Below, in pieces: positions 34,865 through 43,389 of a stretch of 64,000 bases of DNA; the first letter of the stretch is position 1; every line of letters begins with the position of its first letter. The DNA lies in assembly GCA_017309275.1 (NCBI GenBank), contig JAFKLT010000030.1:1-64000 (forward strand), written 5' to 3'. The notes beneath the pieces were generated by a model, which worked only from the letters and a program-made list of their open reading frames with translations, was not told the DNA's origin and did not search any database. The position numbers were made by a program, and so were the translations under genes. The DNA is from Sphingomonadales bacterium. GTDB taxonomy: Bacteria > Pseudomonadota > Alphaproteobacteria > Sphingomonadales > Sphingomonadaceae.

Positions 34865-36175
34865 TCAGTTCGGCGCCAGTTCCTTTTCGCCGACGCGCGC
34901 CAGCAACTCGCCGATCGCGTCCTCGACGTTCGCCGACGAGAATTCGTTGAGCATGACCGTCAGAATATGCTGCTGCGCGCGGGCAAGGAAAACCCGCTGC
35001 AGGCGCGGGTCGAACCGGTCGTCGACCGTGTGATAATCGGGCAGGTGCGTTTCGACGATCGTCGGCGCATCGATCATCCAGTGGAAGGCATCGACGCTGA
35101 TCGCCAGCCGATACAGGAAGCGGAACTCGTCCAGGCTGATCGCCGGACCGCCGGCAGCGCGATACTGCTCGACGAACGCCGCCATCAGCTCTTCGCGCTT
35201 CTCGTCCATCAGGTCGAGCTCCGCGGCGCAGACCATTCCCCAGAATGCGCGGACGATATTCATCTGCCCCGCGCTGCCCCAGTCGAGGAACCCGACGCCC
35301 AGACGGTTTTCGGCATCGCGCCAGAACCAGGCATTGTCGATGTTGATGTTCCAGTGGCACAGCGCGATGAAATCAGACGCCGCGTTCAGATAGCCATAGA
35401 TCATGTCCTGGTGCTTCAGAACCAGGCTGGTCTCCCGCGCAAAGCGGTCGATAAATTCGGTGGTCGCGAAATTCTTGGGAAGCAGGTGCGGCGCCTTATT
35501 CGCATAGGTCCGCAGCTTCTCGATCCGCAGGTCGACATCGGCCTGGCTATAGGGAAATCGTTCGCCGCCGATTTGCCGGGGTCCGGGAAAGCGGAATTTT
35601 TCGCCGACCGTCGGCCCGAGCTTGCCCGCGCGATGCTCGCCCGCCAGCGCGGCATTGGCCCGGCTGACGACGAGATAGCGTTCGAACTGGTCGTCCAGCA
35701 GAAAGTCCTGGCACTTCTCGAGCGCCGGTTCGACCCGCCCCTCGCCATAGCCGATCCGCTCGGTGATCAGGATGCCGCACAGCGCGTCGCCATTGAAGTC
35801 GGCGAAGAAGGCGGTCGGGATCGGCACCGGCAACGGCGTGCGGATCGACAGCAGGTAAAAGCGGACCTCGGCCTGCATCGGCCAGGTGAAAAGCTCGCGC
35901 TGCGGATGGCCTTCGTCGAGGGGGAACTTCACGAACAACTGGCGCGCCAGACCCTCGCCCCGTTCATATTCGACATCGAGAAGCAGCTTGCGCCCCATTC
36001 CGCCGCCCACGAACTCGTCGGCGCGCGTGATCGCGGTTACACGGTCATCGGCCGGAAGCGTGCCGACCGCATGAAAGGCCCGCGTGAGAAAATCGGCGCC
36101 GACCTTGCGAAAGGATTCGATCGTCGTGGGAAATTCCGTGCCGGTTTCCTCGCCTATGACCATTTCAGGAAGCAC
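34865..36175 (-). CDS. Aminoglycoside-phosphotransferase-fold protein with altered Brenner motif
   Basis: A 436-residue protein of the APH/ecdysteroid-kinase-like fold, started at a GTG with GGAGA seven bases upstream. A likely ATP-site Lys83 lies in QLFVKFP. The Brenner motif HxDxxxxN aligns with His274-Trp-Asn276-(4)-Asn281, so the catalytic Asp is Asn here. The metal-binding Asp is kept as Asp298 in GFLDWG. In true kinases of the fold the Brenner Asp is the catalytic base, so this may be a weak kinase, a pseudokinase or use a different base. It lies at the end of the E1-hydratase-lipoyl operon. Similar phosphotransferases are common in steroid and terpenoid clusters; substrate is unknown. 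Confidence 0.7.
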   Translation of the reverse strand: MLPEMVIGEETGTEFPTTIESFRKVGADFLTRAFHAVGTLPADDRVTAITRADEFVGGGMGRKLLLDVEYERGEGLARQLFVKFPLDEGHPQRELFTWPMQAEVRFYLLSIRTPLPVPIPTAFFADFNGDALCGILITERIGYGEGRVEPALEKCQDFLLDDQFERYLVVSRANAALAGEHRAGKLGPTVGEKFRFPGPRQIGGERFPYSQADVDLRIEKLRTYANKAPHLLPKNFATTEFIDRFARETSLVLKHQDMIYGYLNAASDFIALCHWNINIDNAWFWRDAENRLGVGFLDWGSAGQMNIVRAFWGMVCAAELDLMDEKREELMAAFVEQYRAAGGPAISLDEFRFLYRLAISVDAFHWMIDAPTIVETHLPDYHTVDDRFDPRLQRVFLARAQQHILTVMLNEFSSANVEDAIGELLARVGEKELAPN

Positions 36176-36244
36176 AATATCTTCTCCATTCAGGCGCCAG
36201 AACGCACACCGCCGCTCGTTCGAGGCGTGCGGCGGCGCGGTCGA

Positions 36245-36478
36245 TCAATGCTCGATCACGGCGACGACCGCACCGACCGGATAGGCTTCACCGACGACAC
36301 CGATACGCCGAACCTTTCCGGTGACGGGAGCCTCGACATCCTGCGCGGTCTTTTCGCTTTCGAGGGTATAGAGCAGCGCGCCCTCGGTCACGTCACCGCC
36401 ATCCTCGACATGCCATTCGACGATCGTGCCTTCGGACATTCCGGCGCCGAGGCCGGGAATGCAAATCTCGGTTGTCAT
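36245..36478 (-). CDS. Free-standing lipoyl (biotinyl/lipoyl-like) domain protein
   Basis: A 77-residue single lipoyl domain. I start at 36478 because GAGGGA lies seven bases upstream; an earlier in-frame ATG is weaker. The swinging-arm turn LESEKTAQDVEAP carries the lysine expected to be lipoylated, and GAGMSEGTIVEWHVEDGGDV and YPVGAVVAVIE complete the domain. In normal 2-oxoacid dehydrogenases this domain is the N-terminus of E2. Here it is separate. The E2 catalytic core is encoded at 43390 without a lipoyl domain and E1 at 37506-39487, so the three probably form one complex with a split E2. Confidence 0.85.
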   Translation of the reverse strand: MTTEICIPGLGAGMSEGTIVEWHVEDGGDVTEGALLYTLESEKTAQDVEAPVTGKVRRIGVVGEAYPVGAVVAVIEH

Positions 36479-36498
36479 GTTCGCTCCCTCAATTGATG

Positions 36499-37422
36499 TC
36501 ATGAAATGTCGGACGCCGCGGCCCCGGCCGGAGCCTCCACGCGGTCGGACGAAACCGCGGCCGGACGAAGGGCCGTGCAGCCGTTGCGGATGACCGCAAC
36601 ATCGCGCTCGACCGCCGTGGCCTTGAAATCGACGATGTCGCCGTCAACCCAAAGGTCGACGCGCAGGGTCTCGCCAGGAAAGAGCGGCGCGGTGAACCGC
36701 GCGCTGTGGCTGAAGATACGGTCGCTGTCATAGCCGACGACCTGTTGCAATATGGCGCGGCACGTCATGCCGAAGGTGCATAGTCCGTGCATGATCGGCT
36801 GCGGAAAACCGACCTGCGCAGCCGCGACGGGATCGGCGTGCAGCGGATTGCCATCGCCGTTCAGCCGATAAAGCAGCGCCTGATCGCGCCGCGTCGGCAT
36901 CAGTACGCTGATGTCGGGCGTGCGCGCCGGTTCGTCGGGCAATTGCGCCCGTTCGGCGCGCGGGCCGCCGAAGCCGCCATCGCCGCGCGCGAAGATCGTG
37001 TTGACCAGCGCGGCGACATCCGCCCCGTCGGCGTCGGTCCAGCGCGTCTCGGTCACGACGACGGCGCCGCGCCCCTCGCCCTTGTCCTCGACACTCAACG
37101 TGCGCGTGTCGGTGAACAATGTGTCGGCGGGCCGCAGCGGGCGATAGACGATGATCTCCTGCTCGCCGTGCACGACCTTCGGGAAATCGAAGCTGCTCTT
37201 TCGCAATCCCGCGCCGGGCAACAGCGGCGGCATGATGCTGCCGCCCAGCACCGTCACCGCGGTCGGGACGATCCGCAGCGCCTGTTCATAGACGAAGGGC
37301 AGCCCGCCCGCCTCCTCCCCCATGCCGATGCTGAGCGCGTACAGGATGGCGTCCTTCGTCGTATAGGAAAAGGATCGCCGCTCGCTCGCCTCGCTCAAAA
37401 TGTCGGGATAGTGGATCGGCAC
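36499..37422 (-). CDS. MaoC-like (R)-specific enoyl-CoA hydratase (hydratase 2 type)
   Basis: A 307-residue double-hotdog hydratase starting at GTG with a GAGGA site. The C-terminal hotdog carries LYRLNGDGNPLHADP and PIMHGLCTFG, the hydratase 2 signature with its catalytic Asp and His, as in the peroxisomal multifunctional enzyme 2. The N-terminal hotdog (VLGGSIMPPLLPGAGL) is the substrate-shaping half. It would hydrate a trans-2-enoyl-CoA to the (3R)-hydroxyacyl-CoA. It sits between E1-beta and the lipoyl gene, tying 2-oxoacid oxidation and side-chain beta-oxidation together. Confidence 0.9.
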   Translation of the reverse strand: MPIHYPDILSEASERRSFSYTTKDAILYALSIGMGEEAGGLPFVYEQALRIVPTAVTVLGGSIMPPLLPGAGLRKSSFDFPKVVHGEQEIIVYRPLRPADTLFTDTRTLSVEDKGEGRGAVVVTETRWTDADGADVAALVNTIFARGDGGFGGPRAERAQLPDEPARTPDISVLMPTRRDQALLYRLNGDGNPLHADPVAAAQVGFPQPIMHGLCTFGMTCRAILQQVVGYDSDRIFSHSARFTAPLFPGETLRVDLWVDGDIVDFKATAVERDVAVIRNGCTALRPAAVSSDRVEAPAGAAASDIS

Positions 37423-37453
37423 TTATTTTCCTCTGATGAAGGGTGCGGACCTC

Positions 37454-37495
37454 CCGCGGCTCGACCTCCGGCCCCGTGTCCGGGATCGAGCGCGG
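37454..37495. other. Long hairpin between E1-beta and the hydratase gene
   Basis: CCGCGGCTCGA (37454-37464) pairs with TCGAGCGCGG (37486-37495) apart from one bulged base, enclosing a further short GC stem. It lies in the 83-base gap of the operon and may be an RNA processing or attenuation element. Confidence 0.35.
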
Positions 37496-37505
37496 AGCGT
37501 CCGAG

Positions 37506-38495
37506 CTACCCCATGATCCGCTTGATGGCGGTGGTGACCTCGTCCTCGCTATAGAGGAACGCCTGCTCCAGCGGCGGGCTGAACGGCACGGGCGAATATT
37601 TGGATCCGATCCGCTGCACCGGCGCCTTCAGGTCGCTGAACAGCTCTTCGTGGATACGCGACGAGATTTCAGCGCCGGTTCCGAACGACTTGATCGCTTC
37701 ATGCACGATCACCGCTCGGCCGGTCTTGGCGACCGAATTGAGCACGGTCTCCTCGTCGAACGGCGCGATCGTGCGCAGATCGATGACCTCGACGTTGATG
37801 CCCTCGCCGGCCAGCCGTTCGGCCATCTCGTCCATCAGGCGCACCGGACGGCCATAGGTGATGACCGACACGTCCGACCCTTCGCGGCGCACGCGCGCCT
37901 TGCCCAGCGGGACCTTGAAACCGGGCGCGGGCGCCTCGCCCTGCTGCGAGTACATCATGATATCCTCGATGAACAAGGTGGGGTCGTCATCCTCGATCGC
38001 GGAGAGCAGCAGGCCCTTGGCCTCGGCGGGATTGGACGCCGACACCACTTTCATGCCGGGGACGTGGGCGAACCAGGCCTCCAGCATATCGCTATGCTGT
38101 CCGCCGAAACCGACGCCAGCGCCGGTCGTGCAGCGCACCGTCAGCGGTACCCAGGTCTTGCCGCCGGACATGAAGCGCAGCTTCGCCGCGTGATTGACCA
38201 GCTGGTCCATGCACACGGTGAGGAAGTTCATGAACATGATCTCGGCGACCGGACGATAGCCGGCGATCGCGGCACCGACTGCGGCGCCCATGATCGCCTG
38301 TTCCGCGATCGGCGTCGTGCGGACGCGGCCCGTGCCATATTTGCCCGACAGGCCCTTGGTCGCCTTGAATACGCCGCCGCCCTGTTCGTCGGCGATGTCC
38401 TCGCCGAACACCATGACCTTGGGATCGGCGCCCATGGCCTCGTCGAGCGCCTGGTTGATGGCCTGCGCGAAGCTGATCTTGTCGGTGGTGCTCAC
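37506..38495 (-). CDS. 2-oxoacid (acetoin-type) dehydrogenase E1, beta subunit
   Basis: A 329-residue transketolase-like E1-beta starting at GTG that overlaps the E1-alpha stop (GTGA). Landmarks are ISFAQAINQALDEAM, MVFGEDIADEQGG with the TPP-contacting Glu, VRTTPIAEQAIMGAAVGAA, and the C-terminal Rossmann-like domain with VIDLRTIAPFDEETV. With E1-alpha it forms the thiamine-diphosphate decarboxylase of an acetoin or branched-chain-type complex. No E3 gene is present in the window, so E3 must be supplied from elsewhere. Confidence 0.92.
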   Translation of the reverse strand: MSTTDKISFAQAINQALDEAMGADPKVMVFGEDIADEQGGGVFKATKGLSGKYGTGRVRTTPIAEQAIMGAAVGAAIAGYRPVAEIMFMNFLTVCMDQLVNHAAKLRFMSGGKTWVPLTVRCTTGAGVGFGGQHSDMLEAWFAHVPGMKVVSASNPAEAKGLLLSAIEDDDPTLFIEDIMMYSQQGEAPAPGFKVPLGKARVRREGSDVSVITYGRPVRLMDEMAERLAGEGINVEVIDLRTIAPFDEETVLNSVAKTGRAVIVHEAIKSFGTGAEISSRIHEELFSDLKAPVQRIGSKYSPVPFSPPLEQAFLYSEDEVTTAIKRIMG

Positions 38496-39487
38496 GCGCG
38501 GATCTCCTCTTTCAGCACGTCGATCCTCAATTCCTCAAGGCCGGGATATTCACTGGCCAGCGCATGCTCGACGGCGGCGTCGAGTTCGGCATCGATCGCC
38601 GCCTCGATCGCGGCGATTTCCTCGGCGGCCACGCCGCGATCCAGCAGCAACTGATGGAAAGCGGGAATGGGATCGTTGGCCTTCGCCTCTTCCTGCAGTT
38701 CCTTCGGCACATAGGAAAAGTCGGCGCCGAAGGTGTGGCCCAGCATGCGATAGGTCATCGCCTCGATCAGCGTGGGCCCCTCGCCGGCGCGGGCGCGGTC
38801 AACCGCGGCCTTGGCGGCATTGTACATCTCGATCGGGTTGTTCCCGTCGACCCGCACCGCCTCCATGCTGTAGCCCGGGGCGCGGTCGATGATCCGCTTG
38901 GCCGACGTCCCGACCGAATAGGCCGTATGCTCGGCATAGCGATTGTTCTGGCAGAGAAAGATCACCGGCAGCTTCCACAGCGAGGCCAGGTTCAGCGCCT
39001 CGTGAAAAGCGCCGATGTTGGTCGCGCCGTCGCCGAAGCTGACCACGGTCACGCGGCCGTCGCCGGACTGCTGCGAAGCCAGCGCCAGGCCGTTCGCGAT
39101 CGGCAGCCCCGCGCCGACGATGCCCGTCGTCACCATCACGCCCGTATCGGGGTCGGTGATATGCATCGGACCACCCTTGCCCTTGCAGGTGCCCGTCACC
39201 TTTCCGGTGAATTCGGCCCACAGATCCTTCAGCGGAATGCCCTTGGCAACCTGGTCGTGCACGCCGCGATAGGTCGTCACCAGATAGTCGTCGATGTTGA
39301 GCGCGCTCATCATCGACGCCGACAACACCTCCTGCCCCCGGACGGGGTAATAGACGAGGCGCAATTTGCCGCTCATGAGCATCTGCCGAAAGCGCTCGTC
39401 CGTCTTGTAGACCCGCATCGACCGACGAAAGATCTCGACCAAAGTCGCTCCGTCGATGTCATTGGCCTGGTCCAGCTGCTGGGCCAT
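38492..39487 (-). CDS. 2-oxoacid (acetoin-type) dehydrogenase E1, alpha subunit
   Basis: A 331-residue E1-alpha from the ATG at 39487, which follows GGGAGG at good distance; an ATG 18 bases earlier is possible. The thiamine-diphosphate motif is FGDGATNIGAFHEALNLASLW with CQNN after it, and GKGGPMHI plus GIVGAGLPIANGLA are typical of AcoA/PdhA. It heads a minus-strand operon: E1-alpha, E1-beta, MaoC hydratase, lipoyl protein and possibly the APH-like gene. A palindromic box lies about 75 bases upstream of the start. The substrate could be a branched 2-oxoacid or an acyloin arising from ring or side-chain cleavage. Confidence 0.92.
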   Translation of the reverse strand: MAQQLDQANDIDGATLVEIFRRSMRVYKTDERFRQMLMSGKLRLVYYPVRGQEVLSASMMSALNIDDYLVTTYRGVHDQVAKGIPLKDLWAEFTGKVTGTCKGKGGPMHITDPDTGVMVTTGIVGAGLPIANGLALASQQSGDGRVTVVSFGDGATNIGAFHEALNLASLWKLPVIFLCQNNRYAEHTAYSVGTSAKRIIDRAPGYSMEAVRVDGNNPIEMYNAAKAAVDRARAGEGPTLIEAMTYRMLGHTFGADFSYVPKELQEEAKANDPIPAFHQLLLDRGVAAEEIAAIEAAIDAELDAAVEHALASEYPGLEELRIDVLKEEIRA

Positions 39488-39559
39488 CCGCTCATCCTCC
39501 CTCATCTTTCAGGCCCGCGCGTCCTGCGCGGAAATCCTGAATCATCATTTTTGACAATC

Positions 39560-39573
39560 TACCATGCGTTATA
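39560..39573. promoter_or_regulatory. TATAGCGCGTTATA-like box upstream of the E1 operon
   Basis: TACCATGCGTTATA matches 10 of 14 positions of the island consensus, in the 131-base gap before E1-alpha. A TTGACA-like hexamer (39551-39556) lies nearby on the plus strand. Confidence 0.38.
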
Positions 39574-39618
39574 GAAATCACGAACGCAAGAGACCATGCG
39601 GCCCCTTTTCGAACGTCA

Positions 39619-41163
39619 TCAGCCGATGGTCCTGTCCGACGGCCAATAGGGCGCGCGAAGCTGTCGCTTGTTCACCTTGCCGGCGGGATTGCGCCCGACA
39701 TCCTCCACGAAATCGATCGAACGCGGGCATTTATAGGCGGCAAGCTGACCGCGCAGATATGCGAACAACTCCTCGCGTTCCGGCGGCGCTTCGGGGTCGC
39801 GCGGAATGACGAGGGCCTTCGCCTCCTCGCCGAGATCGGCGTTGGGCACGCCGATCACCACGGCATCGACGATGGCCGGGTGCGCGACCAATATATGCTC
39901 GATTTCCGCAGGATAGATATTCACGCCGCCGCTGACGATCATGTCCGACACGCGATCGGTGATGTAGAGGAAGCCTTCTTCGTCATAATAGCCGACGTCG
40001 CCGAGCGTGAAGACGCCCGGTTCCCTGTGCGCGGCGCGCGTCTTTTCGGGGTCGCCGCGATAGACGATGCCGCGGCCGCGCGTGTCGCGAAAGAATATCT
40101 GCCCCGGCTCGTTCGGACCGAGCCGCGCGCCGTCCTCGCTGAAGATCTGAAGCTCGAACGGCGCGATCGTCCTGCCGACCGATCCGGGATGCGCCAGCCA
40201 TTCGTCCGAATAGATGATGTTCGTGGTGCCGCTTTCGGTGCCACCATAGGCTTCGACGAGGACCGGTCCGAACCAGTCGATCATCGCGCGCTTGACCTCC
40301 GGCGGGCAGGCCGCGCCCGTGTGCGTCACCACTTTCAGCGAACCGACGTCGAAGCGAGCCCGCACGGATTGCGGCAGCGAAAGCAATCGCTTGAAATGCG
40401 TCGGCACCATCAGCGTGGTGACGATGCGAAAACGCTCGATCAGCTCCAGCGCCCGCTCGGCATCGAATTTCGTCATGACGACCAGTGGATTGCCCGCACC
40501 CAGGATGCGCACCGATGTCAGCGACGCATTGAAATAGAGCGGCCCCAGGCACAGGTGCGTGCCCTCGGGTCGCTCGGCGGTCCACTGGCGAAGCGTTTCG
40601 AAGAATTCGGCGACGCTGTCCGCCTGCGGCAGCGTCGTATCGACCGCGTCGATGGCTTTGGGGAAGCCGGTCGTACCCGATGTAAACTGCAGATAGCGAC
40701 GCGGCCGCATGTCGTCCGGCGGCGGCGCGTCGGATTGATCGGCCAGCCATGCCTCCCACTGTGTCAGTTTCGTCGAGGCGGCACATCGCCAGCCGATCAC
40801 CTCGACGCCTCCGACCGCCTGGGCGACGCCGGTGGCCAGTTCGACTGTCTCGGGATCGACGAACAGGATTTCGGCGCCGGATTCGCGCAGGATATAATCA
40901 AGCTCCTCTGCCTTGAGGCTCGGGTTAACCGGAACGGCCGAGACGCCGGAATGGAGGCAGGCGAGATAGGCGACGACCGCCTCGCTGGAATTTGGCGCAA
41001 ATACCGCCGCCCGCCGCTCGTCGCCCATCGAGCGGCGGATCAAGCCGTTCGCAGCACGATTCAACAATCCGTCCAGTTCAAGCCAGGTCAGCGAAACCCG
41101 GTCGTCGGCCAGCGCAAGCCGATCCCCCGCGATCGCGGCCATCCGATGAGACGCCAGCGCCAT
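39619..41163 (-). CDS. AMP-forming acyl-CoA synthetase (ligase)
   Basis: A 514-residue ANL-superfamily enzyme that activates a carboxylic acid to its CoA ester. The AMP/phosphate loop is LQFTSGTTGFPKAI. The A5 motif is EAYGGTESGTTN and the hinge region is YITDRVSDMIVSGGVNIYPAEIE. The catalytic A10 lysine is in NPAGKVNKRQL. Compared with fatty-acid ligases the acyl-binding part is close to the medium-chain/aryl group. It has its own promoter region with an AT-rich spacer. It most likely primes the island substrate, or an acid from its oxidation, for CoA-dependent degradation. Confidence 0.93.
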   Translation of the reverse strand: MALASHRMAAIAGDRLALADDRVSLTWLELDGLLNRAANGLIRRSMGDERRAAVFAPNSSEAVVAYLACLHSGVSAVPVNPSLKAEELDYILRESGAEILFVDPETVELATGVAQAVGGVEVIGWRCAASTKLTQWEAWLADQSDAPPPDDMRPRRYLQFTSGTTGFPKAIDAVDTTLPQADSVAEFFETLRQWTAERPEGTHLCLGPLYFNASLTSVRILGAGNPLVVMTKFDAERALELIERFRIVTTLMVPTHFKRLLSLPQSVRARFDVGSLKVVTHTGAACPPEVKRAMIDWFGPVLVEAYGGTESGTTNIIYSDEWLAHPGSVGRTIAPFELQIFSEDGARLGPNEPGQIFFRDTRGRGIVYRGDPEKTRAAHREPGVFTLGDVGYYDEEGFLYITDRVSDMIVSGGVNIYPAEIEHILVAHPAIVDAVVIGVPNADLGEEAKALVIPRDPEAPPEREELFAYLRGQLAAYKCPRSIDFVEDVGRNPAGKVNKRQLRAPYWPSDRTIG

Positions 41164-41274
41164 ATTGCTTCCTCTCCCTGACGATCCGCAGAGGCGGCCG
41201 CCCTTTTACCCGGCCTCGATCGGCCGGGAATCACCATGCAAGACCCTATAAAATCGGCGGCATGAAGTGAATAG

Positions 41275-41288
41275 TATTATATGTTATA
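41275..41288. promoter_or_regulatory. Weak copy of the island box upstream of the CoA ligase
   Basis: TATTATATGTTATA matches 9 of 14 consensus positions in a strongly AT-rich part of the 172-base gap between the ligase and the SDR gene. The core GC is missing, so it may only be an A/T-rich promoter. Confidence 0.2.
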
Positions 41289-41335
41289 AATTTATCGGTG
41301 CGCAGATTTTCCGCGCAGATGCCCGTGTCGTGACG

Positions 41336-42112
41336 TCATGGCAGCGCATAACCGCCGTCGACCAAGAGCTCCGCCCCGGTGGCGAACCCGGCTTCGTCGC
41401 TCGCGAAAAACAGCACCGCGTTCGCGATCTCTTCCGGAAGGCCGAGCCGCCCGATCGGATGTCGGGATATCGCGACGGCGCGCATCGCGGCGGCGTCGGG
41501 CGCCTGGCTTATCAACGCCTCGACAAGCGGCGTTTCGACATAGCCCGGATGGACCGAATTGACGCGAACGCCGAGCGGCGCCCATTCGAGGGCCGCGACC
41601 TTGGTGAGTTGCGCGACGCCCGCCTTTGAGGCGCAATAGGCGGCACCGCGAACGACCGCGGCCTTGCTTGCGACCGAACTGATATTGACGATCGCCCCGC
41701 CGCCGTTCGCCACGATCGCCGCGCCGCCGTGACGAAGGCCAAGGAACACCCCGTCCAGGTTGATGGCCAATGTCCGCCGCCAGTTCGCGAAATCATGGTG
41801 CAAAAGCTCCTGCCCGCCGGTCGCCACACCTGCGCAATTGACCAGGATATCAAGCCCGCCAAAGACGCCGAGAGCGTCGTGGACCACGCGTTGCCAGTCG
41901 GCTTCGCTCGTCACGTCGAGTTGCTCATAGACCGCCGAGCGCCCCGCCCCACGCAGCTTTGCCGCCAACGCCTCGCCTGCCTCCGCATTGATGTCGGCAA
42001 GGACGACGCTTGCCCCCTCCTCGCTCAATCGCTCCGCAATCGCCGCGCCGATGCCCGAAGCAGCGCCGGTAACGAGCGCAACCTTTCCCGCAACTCTTCC
42101 GATGGTGTCCAT
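41336..42112 (-). CDS. SDR family oxidoreductase
   Basis: A 258-residue classical SDR: TGAASGIGAAIAE at residues 15-27, acidic VLADIN after strand 2 (NAD preference), NCAG in the third landmark, Ser in ISSVASKAAV and the YCASK Tyr-Lys pair, ending with PGYVETPLVEAL and DGGYALP. It would oxidise or reduce a secondary alcohol on the island substrate. It lies between the CoA ligase and the TetR gene, all on the minus strand. It has its own AT-rich upstream region with an island box. Confidence 0.9.
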   Translation of the reverse strand: MDTIGRVAGKVALVTGAASGIGAAIAERLSEEGASVVLADINAEAGEALAAKLRGAGRSAVYEQLDVTSEADWQRVVHDALGVFGGLDILVNCAGVATGGQELLHHDFANWRRTLAINLDGVFLGLRHGGAAIVANGGGAIVNISSVASKAAVVRGAAYCASKAGVAQLTKVAALEWAPLGVRVNSVHPGYVETPLVEALISQAPDAAAMRAVAISRHPIGRLGLPEEIANAVLFFASDEAGFATGAELLVDGGYALP

Positions 42113-42238
42113 TGCCTACTCTCCCTCGAAGGCTCCGCCGGATTTGTTGCTCGGTCCGCGTCAGCCTGAAATGCACATCCGGGAAGCGGGCACACCCATT
42201 TCCCGCCGAACCGTAAAAGTTCGGCGCACAGTCAATAT

Positions 42239-42252
42239 TAGCTCACGCTATA
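42239..42252 (-). promoter_or_regulatory. TATAGCGCGTTATA-like box upstream of an SDR gene
   Basis: Read on the minus strand the site is TATAGCGTGAGCTA, matching 10 of 14 consensus positions, in the gap between the TetR gene stop and the SDR start. Its reverse-strand orientation faces the SDR gene. Confidence 0.38.
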
Positions 42253-42315
42253 CTATTATGCCAGAGACTTATTTGCCGATCTGTGCCGACATGCGCGGAT
42301 CAGCGATCGCAGACA

Positions 42316-43200
42316 TCAGGTCTTTCGCGCAGCCCTGCTCGCGGGCGATCGACGCGTGGTCTTTGCGGGCTTTTCGGCTGCACCCTTCGAAGAATCGCCA
42401 CTCGATTTCTTGGCGGGCGGCGGCCCCTCGGCCGCAGGCTGCCCCTGCTGCTTGGCCTTGTGCGTTTGCAGAAAAGCCGCACGCAGTTCGCCCGGCTCGA
42501 CCTCCGCCATCTTGCGGAAGGTCATCCAGCTCGACCGGTTGTTTCGCAGATCGCTCAGCCATTGCTCGGCTTCGGCCTTGTGCTTGCCGCGCGTCGAGGC
42601 CGCCACGATCATCAGGAAACCTTCGCAAACGCGCTCGACCAGAAGCTGGTCCTCGATCTCGCCTATGCACCAGTCGGTCAGCGTGGCGTATGTGTTGGTC
42701 GTCAGATAGGCGGCGATATGTTCGGGAGTGACCTTGGCCTGGAGCCCCTTTTCCTCGTTGAGCATCTCGATGAACGGCTTGTACGCATTGGTCGACATCA
42801 GCCGCACCGCATTGCGCAATTCCCGGTCAGACTGCGCCGAATTATACACTGACATGATCGCGGTCGTGTAGGATCGAAGCTGGGTGTTGCGCGAGTGGAC
42901 CTTGATCATCCGTTCGATCTGTCCCTCGAGCGTCTTGCGAGGAAATTTATAATAGACGGAATTATTGAATTCCTGCGTGTATTGCGTGACCGCCAGCGTG
43001 ATCACATGATCCTTGCTGCCGAACGCATTATACAGCGTTTTCTGCGCGATGCCGGCGCGGGCGCATAGCTCGCGAACGCTCAGTTCCGCGACGCCCGACT
43101 GAGCGATCATCTTGCGGGCGACGCGCAGGATACGCTCGCGCCGTTCCATGATGCTGTCGCTCTTATATTTGGTCGGGCGTCCGGCGACGGATTCTTCCAT
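42316..43200 (-). CDS. TetR family transcriptional regulator, likely controller of the island
   Basis: A 294-residue TetR-type protein, long for the family. The N-terminal DNA-binding domain is clear: RERILRVARKMIAQSGVAELSVRELCARAGIAQKTLYNAFGSKD in order, with the recognition helix near TLYNAFGSK. The middle is a helical ligand and dimer domain. The last ~55 residues are a Lys/Pro/Ala-rich, probably disordered tail (PAKKSSGDSSKGAAEK and similar), which could add DNA affinity. It is divergent from the E2 core gene across a spacer with a strong box. It is the only regulator in the 33-62 kb island, so it is the natural candidate to bind the TATAGCGCGTTATA-like sites. Confidence 0.88.
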   Translation of the reverse strand: MEESVAGRPTKYKSDSIMERRERILRVARKMIAQSGVAELSVRELCARAGIAQKTLYNAFGSKDHVITLAVTQYTQEFNNSVYYKFPRKTLEGQIERMIKVHSRNTQLRSYTTAIMSVYNSAQSDRELRNAVRLMSTNAYKPFIEMLNEEKGLQAKVTPEHIAAYLTTNTYATLTDWCIGEIEDQLLVERVCEGFLMIVAASTRGKHKAEAEQWLSDLRNNRSSWMTFRKMAEVEPGELRAAFLQTHKAKQQGQPAAEGPPPAKKSSGDSSKGAAEKPAKTTRRSPASRAARKT

Positions 43201-43350
43201 TTTCTCTCTCCTGCCGGGACCTATCCGCGGACTTTCCGCGTCCCCTGTCGATGGCCCCGTCGCACCGATGGTTCACACATCTGCCACGGTTCCACGCTTC
43301 GTTTCAATAATGTTTCGCGCAGGCTCGCCTTGCCAGTCTCGACAAGATTA

Positions 43351-43364
43351 TATAGCGCATTGCA
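43351..43364. promoter_or_regulatory. TATAGCGCGTTATA-like box between tetR-type gene and E2 core gene
   Basis: TATAGCGCATTGCA matches 11 of 14 consensus positions. It lies 26 bases before the E2 start, overlapping the expected -10 region, where a bound repressor would block transcription. The 186-base spacer is shared with the divergent TetR gene. Confidence 0.45.
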
Positions 43365-43389
43365 TTATTTAGAATCGATGGAGAGAATG

